From positions 806,001 to 870,000 of the forward strand of contig JARUPY010000158.1 of NCBI GenBank assembly GCA_029817715.1: 64,000 nucleotides of DNA, given 5' to 3'. This stretch comes from Melastoma dodecandrum (Eukaryota > Streptophyta > Magnoliopsida > Myrtales > Melastomataceae). Position 1 is the first letter of the stretch; each line of letters opens with the position of its first letter. The notes beneath the pieces are model-generated. The model worked only from the letters and a program-made list of their open reading frames with translations, was not told where the DNA came from and made no database searches. The translations under genes were made by a program, and so were the position numbers. Positions 21,131 through 32,502 of the stretch are shown here, piece by piece.

Positions 21131-23600
21131 CAATGCAACAAAAATAAATTCCTTTTTCGACCTAACTAAAATAGCAAGGGCAAGCAAGGGTCGATCCCAC
21201 AGAGATTTGTGTTGAAAAAAACACTCCTAGCGTCGTTCTCGGCAATCAGTTGAGGTCAAATAGAAAGAAAATTTATTTTAATTGAAAGCAAGAAATCAAA
21301 GAAAACAACGATTTACGAGTGATAATAATATCTAGGAAATTCGATTGCCCTTTGCGTTTTATGCACCCGATTCCCTTCTTCCTGATGCTACTAAGTTATT
21401 ATAATTCCTAACATAGGTTGTTAGACTCTCCCCGTAGTCCTCCTGAACATCCGGAAACGTACCACCATGTATCAAATTCCATATTCTATTCCTAGGCAAG
21501 GAACTAGTGAAGGCCCATTATATTCAAACCCTATATAGTGTTCCGGTATATCCCTATCATTCACATTAAAGCCCGGTTTCTCAACACATAGACTTCTTAG
21601 GCTATCCAATTCCAGATCTAACCTAGCCTACCCTCCCGAGTCTCCCTAGGTTATCGAATCAATGTTAAAGGCTGATCAGCCATTTAACACGCATTAAGAA
21701 TATGATTGGATAAACTATTAATAAAAATATGAATCACATAAAGGAAGAAGGTTCACGAATTACAATAAAACACGAGGTTCCATCATAGTCCTAGAAAAAA
21801 GAATTAGTTCATAGCTAAAGAAGACGAAAACAATAAAATCTACATAAAGAAGATTAAGAAAAGTAGAGTAGGTGGAATCGTCTCCGTCGTCGGCTCTTGT
21901 CTCCAAAAAGCCTCCTAGGTCAAGTCTTCCCCTCAAAAAGATTGAAAAAGTCTTGATATATTACCTAGAAATAACCCTAGAAAATCTAGAAAAAATCTGG
22001 AAATAAAAGATTCTCGGCGATCCGTGCAGCTGCACGAGTTTTGGTGCAGCTGCACCAACCTCTCTGTTCCCTGTCCGACTCCTTGCTGCAGCTGCACTGA
22101 ACTCCGTTGCAGCTGCACCGACCGGTCGGATCCGCAGCTTCTTCATGGCTCCTTCTTCCATCTCCAACTCTTCTTCATCTCATTTAAACTACCAACAAAG
22201 TATATGGAAGTGAGGAGACATTAAAGAAACCAAAATACCTAACAATTAAACAACTAAAACGCCTAAAACTAACCAAAATCAAGTCTAAACATGATCCCTT
22301 AATTCTAATTCCATAGAATTATCACACCCTCAAACCTAACTTTTGCTAGTCCTCGAGCAAATCATAAGAAAGAAATAGACTCAAAAGACACTCATCAAAC
22401 AACCCAAGTCAATCGATCATGGAACATCTTAAAAACCTCTCAGATATGGCCATCAACTTCCTGTGTAGTTGGATGTCATTCATTGCCAGCGTGCTCAGTC
22501 AACACATCTCACAAGAAATAATCTTATCCTAGTAAGTTACACACTTAACATTAACAAATCCACACTCCAAATAGTCCATGGCAACCAAATGACTCGCAAA
22601 GACGACAACGAACCACTCTCTCCACTCATCTATGGTTCTCTCAATTTTTCATTACCCAACTTCATTTTTTTTCTCGGTTGCACGACTCTAAATGTATCAT
22701 CAAATTCCTGCAAAAGCTCCTGTAACGAATTCTCGATCAATGACTCCCAGTCCAGTTGGACCAAGGCATTAGGTGATAAGGCACCCCTCACATCAATCAT
22801 TCAGGCACGCAAGGAAGACTCACACCACAAGTACATATTCAGGCATTCTTATTCTTTTTCCTTTTGTTTCGACTTTTTAAACCCGTATAGTGGTACTCAG
22901 AGCCTTGGCAACCTTTTTTTTTTCTTTTTTTTCTTTTTCTCAACACATATACCACAGACTTTCTTTCAAGAGATACCAAGTGTCTCTACTCATCACTAGT
23001 CATCATTCATTCTAAGAAGATGTAGGCCTGTTGCAGCCAAGTACGCTCCCTACTGGGACATCTGATAACGATCCGAAAAAAATAAACATGCTAAACTTAG
23101 AACTTCATCCTTGCCCACATTAGGAATGCAAGCCTTAAGCTCATCATAGAATACGGACATTCCACTTTCGAATTTCTAAGGTCATTCTAAGGAGTAACGA
23201 CACAAAAGACACCTAAATCATTTTTTTTTTCTTCTCTTTTTTTATTTTATTTTATTTAATTTTTGTTTTTTTTTTACTGACCCAAACTCAACTAAAGAGG
23301 CATAACATATCACACCCCAACACTTCCAAACCAAAACTAAGCAACGCCATCAGTGCGAAAAAAATATGGCAAAGAAATGAAAGAGATAAGGGAGAACGGA
23401 ACTCCCCTATGCTGTCTCCTCAAAAGCGCTATTCTCATTTTCCTTATCAATCACCGGCGGTGGAGTTGCTTGTTGGCCAAGATGGATAAATCCACATTCA
23501 ATGATACAGCAATCCTCTGAATTATATCAAACCTTTGAGCAAGCGCGGATGCTGGGCGCCCTTGTCTCTCAATGGCACCGCATGAAACTTCTGCTTGACG
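21131..23600. mobile_element. Non-coding LTR-retroelement sequence, probably belonging to the gag-protease element to its right
   Basis: No coding domain is visible. The stretch contains a GGTCGATCCCACAGAGAT motif near 21190 and a phrase about CTCGAGCAAATCATAAG near 22360. Both resemble sequence commonly found in plant gag-protease gypsy elements. Four GTGCAGCTGCA palindromes lie at 22020-22120, and long T-rich tracts at 22910 and 23220-23270. The element borders cannot be set by eye. The left edge near 21130 is where protease homology of the neighbouring element ends. Confidence 0.4.
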
Positions 23601-23613
23601 TAGACATGAAAGC

Positions 23614-25005
23614 TTAGAAATCAAAATGAACGAGAATAAAATAAAAATAAAAATAAGAAGAACCTTGGGTTGCCTCCCAAGAAGCGCTTGGTTTATAGTC
23701 TACGGCTCGACTTTCACGGTAGTTACGCTTCTTGCAGTTGTGTTGTGGGATCTCCTGGATCAAATGACTCTCCTCTGTATTCTTTAATTGTGTTCCACTG
23801 AACTTAAATATGGTCTTGCACTTTTCTGCCTTGACTTCTATTGCTCCTTTCGAAAAGATTGGATGTTTCTTGTGCTCCCTAAAACTCTGGAACGACCTTG
23901 AGTTCTTTGGCAATTGGTTGAGCTGTAGGGTGGGTAGTTCTTCAATAGAAGTCTTCATGGGATTCAATGGCTGCGAGAAATAATCAGAGGAATACCTATC
24001 CACAACATCTAAAAAGAGACATTCATTAGGTTCATTCGACCATTTCGTAGAGTTATAGATATAAAATTTCACTTCTTGGTCATTAACCCGCATGGTCAAT
24101 TCTCCCTTTTCGACATCTATCAGAGCTTGACCAGTGGCTAGAAATGGTCGTCCCATGATTATCGGAATCTCCTGTTCCTCCTCAAAGTCCAGAACAAGAA
24201 AGTCAACAGGGAATATAAATTTGTCTACTTTAACCGGCACATCCTCGATTATTCCCTTAGGAAAGGCAATACACCTATCAGCTAACAATAATGAGACCGA
24301 TGTAGGTTTTATATTACCGAGTCCTAGCTCCTTGTAAATAGAATAAGGCATCAGATTAATACTTGCACCAAGATCGCACAAAGCCTTACATAAAAATGTC
24401 GAACCAATAGTACACGGAATGGTAAAGCTACCTAGATCCTTTAGCTTAGGAGGTAATTTCTTCTGAAGTATTGTGCTACACTCTTGTGTTAGCGTCACTG
24501 TATCGCTCTCGCCTAGTCGCCTTTTCTTTAAGAGTACATCTTTCATAAACTTGACATATCTAGGCATCTGTGCATCTACAAAAGGAATATTAATATGACG
24601 CTTTTTAAAAATATCAAGTAACTTACTGTATTGGGCTTCTTCATTTTGCTTCTGCGCTCTTTGGGGAAAAGGTACTGGTGGACGCTCTCCTTCATCTCTA
24701 GTAGCTTTAGTCATTTCCTTCCTTTGCTTCGAATGACTAGGGACTCTGTAGGATTTGTGCTCAACATAGATTGATCGATTTGGTTAGGTCCAGCTGAAGT
24801 GTTGTGTCTCTACCTCAGATGCGGTCCCTTTCTTCTCTGCAACCACGTCCTCGTCCTCAAGCATTCGACCATTCCTTAAAGTGATTGCATTTACGTGTTC
24901 CCTCGGATTCACTTCCGTGTCGCTTGGTAACTTCCCATAGAATCGAGAATTCATGGCTTGGGCCAATTGGTTGACTTGGTTCTAGCCGCACGGGAGAGGG
25001 GCGTC
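23614..25005 (-). mobile_element. Ty3/gypsy gag-protease fragment (Athila-like)
   Basis: A long minus-strand ORF (24714-23614) holds the gag-protease junction. It contains KLLDIFKKRHINIPFVDAQ, PPKLKDLGSFTIPC, then the retropepsin motif ALCDLGASINLMP and IIMGRPFLATGQALIDV. The protease uses DLGAS rather than DTGA, as is usual in this lineage. A second piece (24966-24784) reads GKLPSDTEVNPREHVNAI, the end of gag. The two are out of frame with each other. Upstream, NQVNQLAQAM precedes it and a TAG occurs near 24982. No RT follows, so this is either a truncated copy or a gag-protease-only non-autonomous element. Its upstream end touches the kinase pseudogene at about 25005-25015. Confidence 0.8.
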
Positions 25006-25009
25006 AGGC

Positions 25010-26463
25010 GTTTGTTTAACATCCAGAGATAGTCGTCAATTATGGACATTGCGGATGAGAGATATCCTGAGCCAAACAAGTTGTAGTGATTCAGGAAATG
25101 GTACAAGAAGTAGAGGTTGCTCCTTTACTCATACCCTTATTGTTTAGGAATCCCCTGCAAGCCCAGAAAAATGGAAATGTGCATCCATTAAGCCATCCCT
25201 CTCGAAAAGTATACCAATGCTAATACCTTCTCCAGATGAACTTTGCTCACCTGGAAATAAGCGTCGTGGAAAGCCAATGCGAAATCGGCCCACCGGGACA
25301 TCCTGAATTCCGGCTCGTTATGACCATATGTAAAAGAAAATCGACAGCTGTCTTGCATGGTTCCAGTTCTGTGAGAGTTAAGTATTAGTAAGAGAGACTT
25401 CCAATAACATGCTGGATCGAGTACAACAGGCTTTCCATTTTTGTCAGAGCTAATTTTTCCAATCCACTAGTCTCCATGGAGCCATGGCTCTATCACCAAA
25501 TTATCAAACAAAGGTGCCATGCACTTCACCAATTTCTGCCCTGCCAGAAGCCAAACACGGCGATGTAAGGACAAGGAAGGCTGCACTATGAGAAGAATCC
25601 AGAGTAGCTATACCTTTTTCATAAATCGTTCCGTCGCCATACTGGTCCAATGCCAGCTTCAATTGATAATCCAGTATTTTTTCCCCCATAGAACTGAACC
25701 TAGTCAGATGACCAATCGTTTATCTGTTGAGTACTATGAGGAAACATCCCGAATCCATTAGAATGGCTTATCTGCTGTCTATGCATTCCTTATACATAAG
25801 CAAGAAAAGAAACTGGGTTAAGGTTGACTATACCTGCCGATGGTGTTTTCGACATTGAATCCGAAACCTTCTCTGATTTCCCGGCTTTATGCATCTCAAC
25901 TAGCTTCTTACGGAGGACAGGCTACACCCAACTAAGTGATTAGGTTAGCACAAAGCTCTCCTCCCAAACATCACTGCATACAAGTTTGAATCAATAGACA
26001 TAAGTGCGCTTTTTAGCTGATTTCCCCTCGATGCTCCAAACTCGATATATTCCATTAGTATGAATGAACCACCTGTTGGAAGAGAACCCACCTGGTGTTG
26101 CAATGAAAGATTGAGTCAAAGGAAGAGACTTTTAGTGCTAGGTGTTGAGTATAAACCTCACTTTGATTGGCTTTGGAACGTGTATTTTTTGGGTATCAAA
26201 CATGGCGCGTAAGCCGAGAGAGCTTTTGCCTCAAACATAGACGTCCCGATTCTTCTGTTCCATCCATTCAAATTAGAAAATCCTCTTATTCGAAGGTGTC
26301 TACTGAAGATGTAAAGCTTGAACAAATATTTGAAACACTGTCATACATGTTTGTCTTAACTAAAAAGGACCCTGCATCTGTATCTTAACAGTTAGCCGAA
26401 TTTATGCAACCTCCGCCTATTCCCTTCTGTGAGAATCCATTGCCGGATGGGATCTTCGCACAT
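25010..26463 (-). pseudogene. Protein-ribulosamine 3-kinase (fructosamine-3-kinase-like) pseudogene
   Basis: The exon order of a plant ribulosamine/fructosamine 3-kinase is preserved but broken. It runs DPIRQWILTEG, IGGGCINSANC plus stop plus DTDAGSFLVKTN, SMFEAKAL, DTQKIHVPKPIKV, VGSLPTGGSFILMEYIEFGA, LRKKLVEMHKAGKSEK, LDYQLKLALDQYGDGTIYEK, LFDNLVIEPWLHGD plus stop, SSDKNGKPVVLDPACYW, GHNEPEFRMSRWADFALAFH and YNLFGSGYLSSAMSIIDDYL. Intact enzymes phosphorylate ketosamines on glycated proteins and start their repair in plastids or cytosol. Defects include a stop after SANC, a Trp-to-stop change before VQFYG, a stop right after the catalytic HGD and a lost G in the GKSEK-GFGF junction. A possible transit-peptide exon lies near 27040-27140 but is only weakly supported. 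Confidence 0.85.
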
Positions 26464-27444
26464 TGCTTCCACTGTAACGCCAACAGGCTTAAATCATAAT
26501 GAGCATAACTGTCTCCATCAAACACAAGAGAAAATGACAATTGCAGGTTTGCCATGGGTTTCCAGCGGATACTTTTTTTCTGAGGAGGAAAAGATAGCCA
26601 CACGAAGCGAACTCAATTGAACTGCCCTCAATATGAACTCCACAAACTGCCATAACCCAGAGTGCTTGAAAGCATCATATCACAACAATCAAGAAGCTCC
26701 AGCTGCGTTATCTCGGGCACACGGTTTCAAATTTACGTGAACGTAAATCGCAACGGAAGTACTGAACAACACCACCCAATACCCCACCCAACAATAAACA
26801 ACACTTTCAGCACAATTGCACCAGTAACTTCCGTCAACCAATGCCCCGATTCCCAACTCCCCCAGATGGAACCCCCTCAAATCTTCATCCAGGCGATCAT
26901 TCCTTCTTTCAATCCCAAACCCGCCAGTTGTTTCCCACAAATTCACCAAATGGAAGCAGAATACCCAACATACCCCCAACACGAGAATAACAATCTCCAA
27001 AAGCTTTTTTCTTTCCACATAACAAATCACATAGCCAAAATTACATCACAACCTGCGAATGGCTTGCGACGGGCGACACGACGAAGACAAGGACGATGAC
27101 GGAAGGTGAAGATGGAGGAGGAGGAGGTGCGGCGGGTGAGTATTCCGACAGTCTTTTCGCGTCGGAAATATTTGGCATGAATAACATGTTAGAATTAATT
27201 CCGTTGTTACAACTGAGTTATTGCTTGAGGGATGAATGGCCGAGGGGTTAATGATTGGTGAGTTAATGGCTGGGATTTAATAGGAGAATCTCAATAGTTA
27301 AGAAGTTTTTATTTTCCTTCTGTATAAATTTGTATTGTGATTGAAGCTTAATTAGAGTGTTCAAAAATCTTCTCTTTTGTGTGTTGTTCGTGATCCGACT
27401 GGACGGTGATCCGTTCTTGCCGAAGATCAAGTTTGGTTACAACA
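26464..27444. other. 5' flank of the kinase pseudogene
   Basis: The region may include an old first exon (minus strand, Arg/Ser-rich, ending at a GT near 27053) and its intron. The CCA/CCC-rich stretch 26760-26960 shows open frames without any domain. AT-rich sequence follows from 27180. Confidence 0.3.
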
Positions 27445-27999
27445 TAACATGGGTTCGGATGTAATCGCTACTGACGAAAATAGATGAATTCTATTAACAA
27501 GTGATAACAACGATATCTTACAATCAAAGTAAAAAGTTTACAACAATGAAAATACAAAAAAATTGAAAACTTAACTGTGAAGACTCCGTAGACTTGTTAC
27601 TGATGTCGTGAACTTGCAGCCTAGAGCAGTGAAATTGATCTTCAGCAGTGTAGGGGAAGTGGATGTGGATGTAGGCAAAGGCTGGACGACGAAATGGTAA
27701 CCGGATGCTAAAAAACGGAGTGCTAGAGGACTGAGAACCGAAAGCTCTTAGACAAAAAATGTATTTTTGACTTTAGATGAATGTATGTGTTTTTTTCTTG
27801 AAATTTTGAAGTCAAAGATCTTCTTTAGTTTATGTAGACTTTGGAATTGACGGCGTGGACTTAGTCAGCTTTACCTCTCGTAAACTTAATACGGGTTCGA
27901 GTCCTTTCACATTTTATTTATCTGATGGGCTAACCCAATAAGTTTCTGTATAGGCTTCTATTAATTTAGGCCCAAGATTTTCTGTTATATAACATAACA
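27445..27999. mobile_element. Solo LTR with perfect 5-bp target duplication
   Basis: The stretch 27450-27994 (545 bp) begins TGGGTTCGG and ends TATAACA, so it has the TG...CA ends of an LTR. It is flanked on both sides by TAACA (27445-27449 and 27995-27999). Its end, with GGCCCAAGATTTT shortly before the terminus, resembles the ends of the Tat-like LTRs elsewhere in this window. No internal element sequence adjoins it, so it fits a solo LTR left by recombination. It ends about 265 bp upstream of a DC1 gene ATG. Confidence 0.6.
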
Positions 28000-28264
28000 G
28001 TCGTCACCATTCTCTCTCTATCTCTATGAGAAAAATTCCCATTTCACCGTACCAAAATGAGCGGCGAAAATAATTCAAGAGACGACTTGGACTTCGGATG
28101 GACAAATCACAAATTATTTTCGACGCCCTAATGTTTTTCTATGGCGTGAATTGGGAACTTTTCTCCTCTCTTTGTATTTGCTTCCCTTTATCTTATTGAG
28201 TTGGGGGCAAAGCAATCGTAGTCCGAGGATTATTGAGAGAGGAGAGCAGCTTGCAGTGGTTTCT

Positions 28265-28930
28265 ATGGCTGGAAGGGGAGACGAGGAAGAAGAAAAAGGT
28301 CATGAAGCCGTGGCTGTGCCGCGGCTTTCCTCCCATCCTCACCCATTGAAGTCGGGCTACTTCGGCGCTGGGTCGTATGTCCCGAACTGTGACCTCTGCC
28401 ACTGCTCGCTCAAAGACGACGGCTATTCCTGTATAACTTGTGACTTCTACGCACACAAACGGTGTGTCGAGGCTCCCTCGTTGATCCCCTGCCACCCTTT
28501 CCACCCCATCCATCCCTTGTATCTGACCCACAACCAGCCCTCCTTCACGTGCAACGCTTGTGATCGGACCCTTGACAATCACAGCTTGTTTGGATGTGAC
28601 GATTGCGGGTTCTTCCTCGACCTCTGCTGTGCTCTGTTCACTTTACCGGACCAAGAGGTCTCGGAAGAGGAGCAAATCGTGATCCCGGTTCACGATCATC
28701 CCTTGGCTTCATTCCTGGCTAGTCAGAAGACTGTCTGGCGGAACTGCCCCAGTGTGCTCTGCCATGACCATCTCCAGGAAGATGCACTCGTATGTCTACG
28801 ACCTGGATACAAGTTCCTGATCCACAAGAGATGCAGTCAAGATCTGTACTATAAGGACGGCACAAGGGCACATAGAGTGTACCACCAACACGAACTGGCA
28901 ACCTACCTGTTTGCTCCTGCGCAGATATAA
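28265..28930 (+). CDS. DC1 (C1-like zinc finger) domain protein, cluster member 1, possibly truncated
   Basis: The ORF of 221 residues starts at the ATG giving MAGRGDEEEEKGHEA. In-frame codons extend upstream of this but without another ATG. It has successive C1-like units: HPHPLKS then CDLCHCSLKDDGYSCITCDF (about residues 24-67), CNACDRTL...CDDCGFFLDLCCA (96-122), and HDHPLASF with a degenerate third unit. The Cys/His pattern CxxC...CxxC is that of plant DC1 proteins, which are thought to bind zinc and possibly lipids in signalling. The function of this one is unknown. The ORF ends LFAPAQI directly where a retrotransposon fragment starts, so its stop codon may be supplied by the insertion and the original protein may have been longer. 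Confidence 0.7.
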   Translation: MAGRGDEEEEKGHEAVAVPRLSSHPHPLKSGYFGAGSYVPNCDLCHCSLKDDGYSCITCDFYAHKRCVEAPSLIPCHPFHPIHPLYLTHNQPSFTCNACDRTLDNHSLFGCDDCGFFLDLCCALFTLPDQEVSEEEQIVIPVHDHPLASFLASQKTVWRNCPSVLCHDHLQEDALVCLRPGYKFLIHKRCSQDLYYKDGTRAHRVYHQHELATYLFAPAQI

Positions 28931-31789
28931 AGCATATTAGTATTTACATTTGCCTCTCCTATAACAACTTCTAAACCATGTTTTTCCCCATAACAGGAGC
29001 TCTTGGTAAAGAGTAGAAGGTATGACACCAGCGTTGTGGAGCCAATCTCTCCCGAGCAAGGCATTAAAAGAAGGCTTTATGTCAATGATGAAAAAAGCCG
29101 TCCTTTTTTTATGCGTGCCTACTAGGAGCTTAGTAGAAACTACGCCTACACAGGAGGAGGTAATTCCATTGAAACCACTAACTCTTACATCAGTTTCTCC
29201 AAGTTCGGCTATGTCATCCCCTAAGCTCTTGTAAGCTTCGAGGGGGAGCAAGTTGATAGTTGTTCCATTATCTACAAGGACATGACGTATTGCTACGTTG
29301 TTAATTGTCGCTTGGATAAAGAGGGGAAACATGTGTTTTCGTAATGATGGAGGGGGTTCTTTTAACCATCTACTCGGAAAGTTCCGTGGTATTTCGATGG
29401 TAGTATTGAGATTAAAGGGTAGTGTCAATCTACCTTTCGCTTGACCGTCTTCCTTTTCAGCGAATTCAGCCGGTAGCATAAGGACGTTGCAGGTGGCTAC
29501 TTTCGCTTCGGGTGGATTCCCGGATTGAAGTGGGTTGTAGTCGTTTAGCGAGTTAGACACAAGGTCACTTTCGCTTGACTCATTCGCTTCCTTAATATCA
29601 AAGATTGTTGTTTCGGCAAATTTTTCGGCAGCGTGTCGCTCCCTTCTTTCTCTTCGTTTCTTAGTTTTCTCGGTGGGTATCTAGGATTGTGTCCCCGTGC
29701 CCACCTTCTGCCATGTCCCTACATTCAGAAGGACGGGTACACGAACCAAGCGTGAGTTTGCAAGAGATTGTAGACGGGTATAGAGCCCTTTGCTCTGGGT
29801 GTTTCGCTGTGCGTTGGTATGTTTTCGGACAATTGAGGTCGTACCATTCTGCTTTCCTTTCATTTAACAGGTACTTCCTGAAAGAATGGCATTGATCGGT
29901 TGTGGTGCATCTGTTTAAGATTAGCAGGACACTGGAGGATTCCTTTGCCTACAAGCCGCTTCAAACAGCATGTTGGCTATGAGTGTTTCGCCAGTCTCGG
30001 GCGATTGATCTTTGTCTCCCTGCATCGGCGAAAGAGAAGCGGTTAGGCAATTGACGTCAAAGGTGTTCACATCAACTAGATCATCAAAAGGATGTGTCTC
30101 TGTTAAAGCCTGATCCTGTGAATCTGGGAAGCGTAGTTCTTTAGAGCCAATGAGGTCTTGCACCAAGTTTCTAAACGTGATGCAATCCCTAGTGGTATGG
30201 GTAAACGGCCCATGCCATTTGCAGAAATTCCTTGACTTTTCTCTATCAGTACGAGGAACTCGATGACCTGACTTTAATTGAATTCGTCCATTTTGGAGTA
30301 TGAATTCAAAGATTTCATCAACTTTCCCCTCGTCAAAGGAGTATTTCCTTTCTTCCTGAGTTTTTGGAAAAGCTTTGGCCCGAAAGTTTTTCTTTTTCCG
30401 TTCGTCGGGCGTTAAAGGTTGACCCTTCACGTATTCTGTAATATCAATGTCGACAATTAGTTCTGCTTAATAGGTTACCAAAGGTCCCGCTATCGAACTC
30501 CCCTTCGCCTGGTTTTTCTCTCTAAGGAGATTCTCGTACCGAATAGCCCTCCTGGCCAATTCATTCCAGTCTCTAAACACTTCTCCCTCTAACTTCTTTC
30601 TGAGTCTAAGGAGAAGGGAGTCCTGAGCAATGGCAATGAGCTCGGCTTCGGACGTAGAAGTTTTGCACATCAGACGCGCTTTCCGAAGTTTGTTCAGGAA
30701 TACAGCTACAGGTTCGCCTGGCTATTGCTTCATGTGAGTGAGATCTTGCAAAGTTACTGCTGGGTCAGTCTGGGCAAATGCCAGCATGAATTGGACCTGC
30801 ATGTCATCCCAATTTCTCACTAAATTATGAGGCAGGTTTATGTACCACGTAAAGGCTTCCCAATTTCTCACTGAATTCAGGAACAGAGCTTGGGAACAAG
30901 TGCAGTTTCCAGAATTCATTATTGGCGGCTTCCCCAGCCTGATGAGTGGAACGGGCAAAATGTTCTGCAGGTGAAATTCCCTCTTCGCCCGAAAAAACGG
31001 GCAAACTCAGGAACACAATATCCTATTAGAAAAGGGTAGTCCTGATCAATATTGTCGGAGTAAGGAGCCCGATAAAGTTGAATCTCATTCGCATCATCTG
31101 CCCCAGGAATCGCCCGCTCGACTAGTTGCGTAACGTAGTCTCTGATTTCAGGCGTAAGTTCTGGTTGCGTGATTATTTCGGGCATTGCCGTTTCCCTCCT
31201 ACGTACCGGTTAGGGAATATACTCAAAGTGTCGTTGATCTTCAGTAGGGTGAATGAATTCGCTTTCTACGGATCTGACGAACTATTCCCTTCTCCGGAAC
31301 GGAGGTTAGTACACAGTCTGGTGAACTTGTTGCACAACCCTTTTGCCTTCGTTATTATACGTTGTTATTCTAGGACTTGAATAGATGGGGACATCCTCAG
31401 TATCAAAATTCCTCTTTCCCTGAGCAATTATTGCCCCATGGGAAAAATAATCAGGATGACACCTGGTGGCCGATTCAACCCTTCTCTCAACGGGACTACC
31501 CAATGGTGCCCCTGACACACTTCCAAGGTGTCGAAAAACAGCCTCCATCTTGGAATCAATTGTTTCCTTGAAAGCGTCGTGCTTCTGGTCGATAGCATCG
31601 ACTTCTCCATTAAGAGATGGAGAGTACTCATAATAGCCGACAGTTCCCCAGCTAAGGCTGGGCTTGAACCATGCCCATCGTTGCACTTTTCTCTGTCGGA
31701 GTTGTTATCGCCGAGGTTGTTCGAATTACCTCCAGATCGAGTCTTTGGCATTGTGTTAGCCTTTTCTCCCACTGTGGTCGCCAAAGGCG
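28931..31789 (-). mobile_element. Tat-like Ty3/gypsy gag-protease region, truncated before RT
   Basis: Minus-strand pieces in order are: the 5' leader and start of gag (31700-31020), gag proper (31016-30470, with RNWDDMQVQFMLAFAQTDP), a zinc-finger-like NFCKWHGPFTHTTRDC (30430-29921), and a protease-containing ORF (29560-28937) with VDNGTTINLLPLEAY and FNALLGRDWLH. The protease motif is DNG where DTG/DSG/DGG is expected. Frameshifts and stops separate the gag pieces. RT, RNase H, integrase and the 3' LTR are absent; homology ends at the DC1 stop codon. The layout matches the complete Tat-like element at 39-47 kb, whose gag and protease read similarly. Confidence 0.8.
31766..31783 (-). promoter_or_regulatory. 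Primer binding site of the truncated Tat-like element
   Basis: On the minus strand the 18-mer TGGCGACCACAGTGGGAG lies a few bases inside the LTR edge. The full-length element at 39-47 kb has the same site with one change (TGGCTACCACAGTGGGAG at 46151-46168). The TGG start is that expected for pairing with a tRNA 3' CCA end. I did not identify the tRNA. Confidence 0.65.
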
Positions 31790-32502
31790 TGTTCGCTCCG
31801 GAATTGACCGCGAGCACGCCGGATCCGAACATGTCGGAAATCTCTGGCACTATGGGCGAACTGGTGCCCGGAGGATTCGTTGAATGTGTGGTCGCCGTAT
31901 GAAATGTAAGAAAGAGAAAAGAATACAGCGGACGAACACCCTTAAGCGGAGACACTTACGAATGCCATCGACGGTGCCTTCGGAAGTGAGCAAGAACGCA
32001 GGACCACAAAGAGAGCCTGAACGCCGGAATGCTTGAAAAGATAAATTGATAAGGATATGTCTGTCTGTCGAGAGTTTTTTGTACAATGCGTGAGAACAAG
32101 TATTTATATAAGCTAGACCGATGTATATACGGTAAAATAATATTGCACATATATTATGTTTCCTTTGCTGCCGTCTCCATGAAATATCTCCTTTTCATAT
32201 GAGCAATCTTGGAAAAAATCTCCTTCCGGATCCTGAGATCATCTGGAGCCTTCCTTAATAGCTAAGTTGATCAATCGCATAGCCCATTAGCATTCGCCGT
32301 AAAGTTTCCTCGCTCGCCCAGCTAACTGTCGCTTGTCGCTTCCGCTGTCCCTTGTCGCTTCCGCTGTCCCTTGTCGCCCGTCGCCTGGTAAGCCTGTCGC
32401 TTCGTGACTACTTCGCCCAGCAAGCCTTCGCCTAGTGTGTTTCTGTTGTCACCTCCTTACTGGATTTCCGTCATTGGGCCTGCATTCTGGACTGTTGACC
32501 CA
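31790..32502 (-). mobile_element. 5' LTR of the truncated Tat-like element
   Basis: The stretch begins TGTTCGCTCCGG, like the TGTTCGCG start of the other Tat-like LTRs, right after the primer binding site. It ends plausibly at ...TTGACCCA. It contains a minus-strand TATA box (TATATAAATA, near 32105) and a GTCGCTTCCGCTGTCCCTT duplication near 32330-32370. The outer edge is less certain than the inner one. No matching LTR lies at the left end, so target duplications cannot be checked. Confidence 0.5.

Noticed and set aside
26662..27099. ORFs on both strands between the kinase pseudogene and the solo LTR
   Set aside because: Composition is biased (Pro/Gln-rich on one strand) with no recognised motif; at best part of an old first exon and intron.
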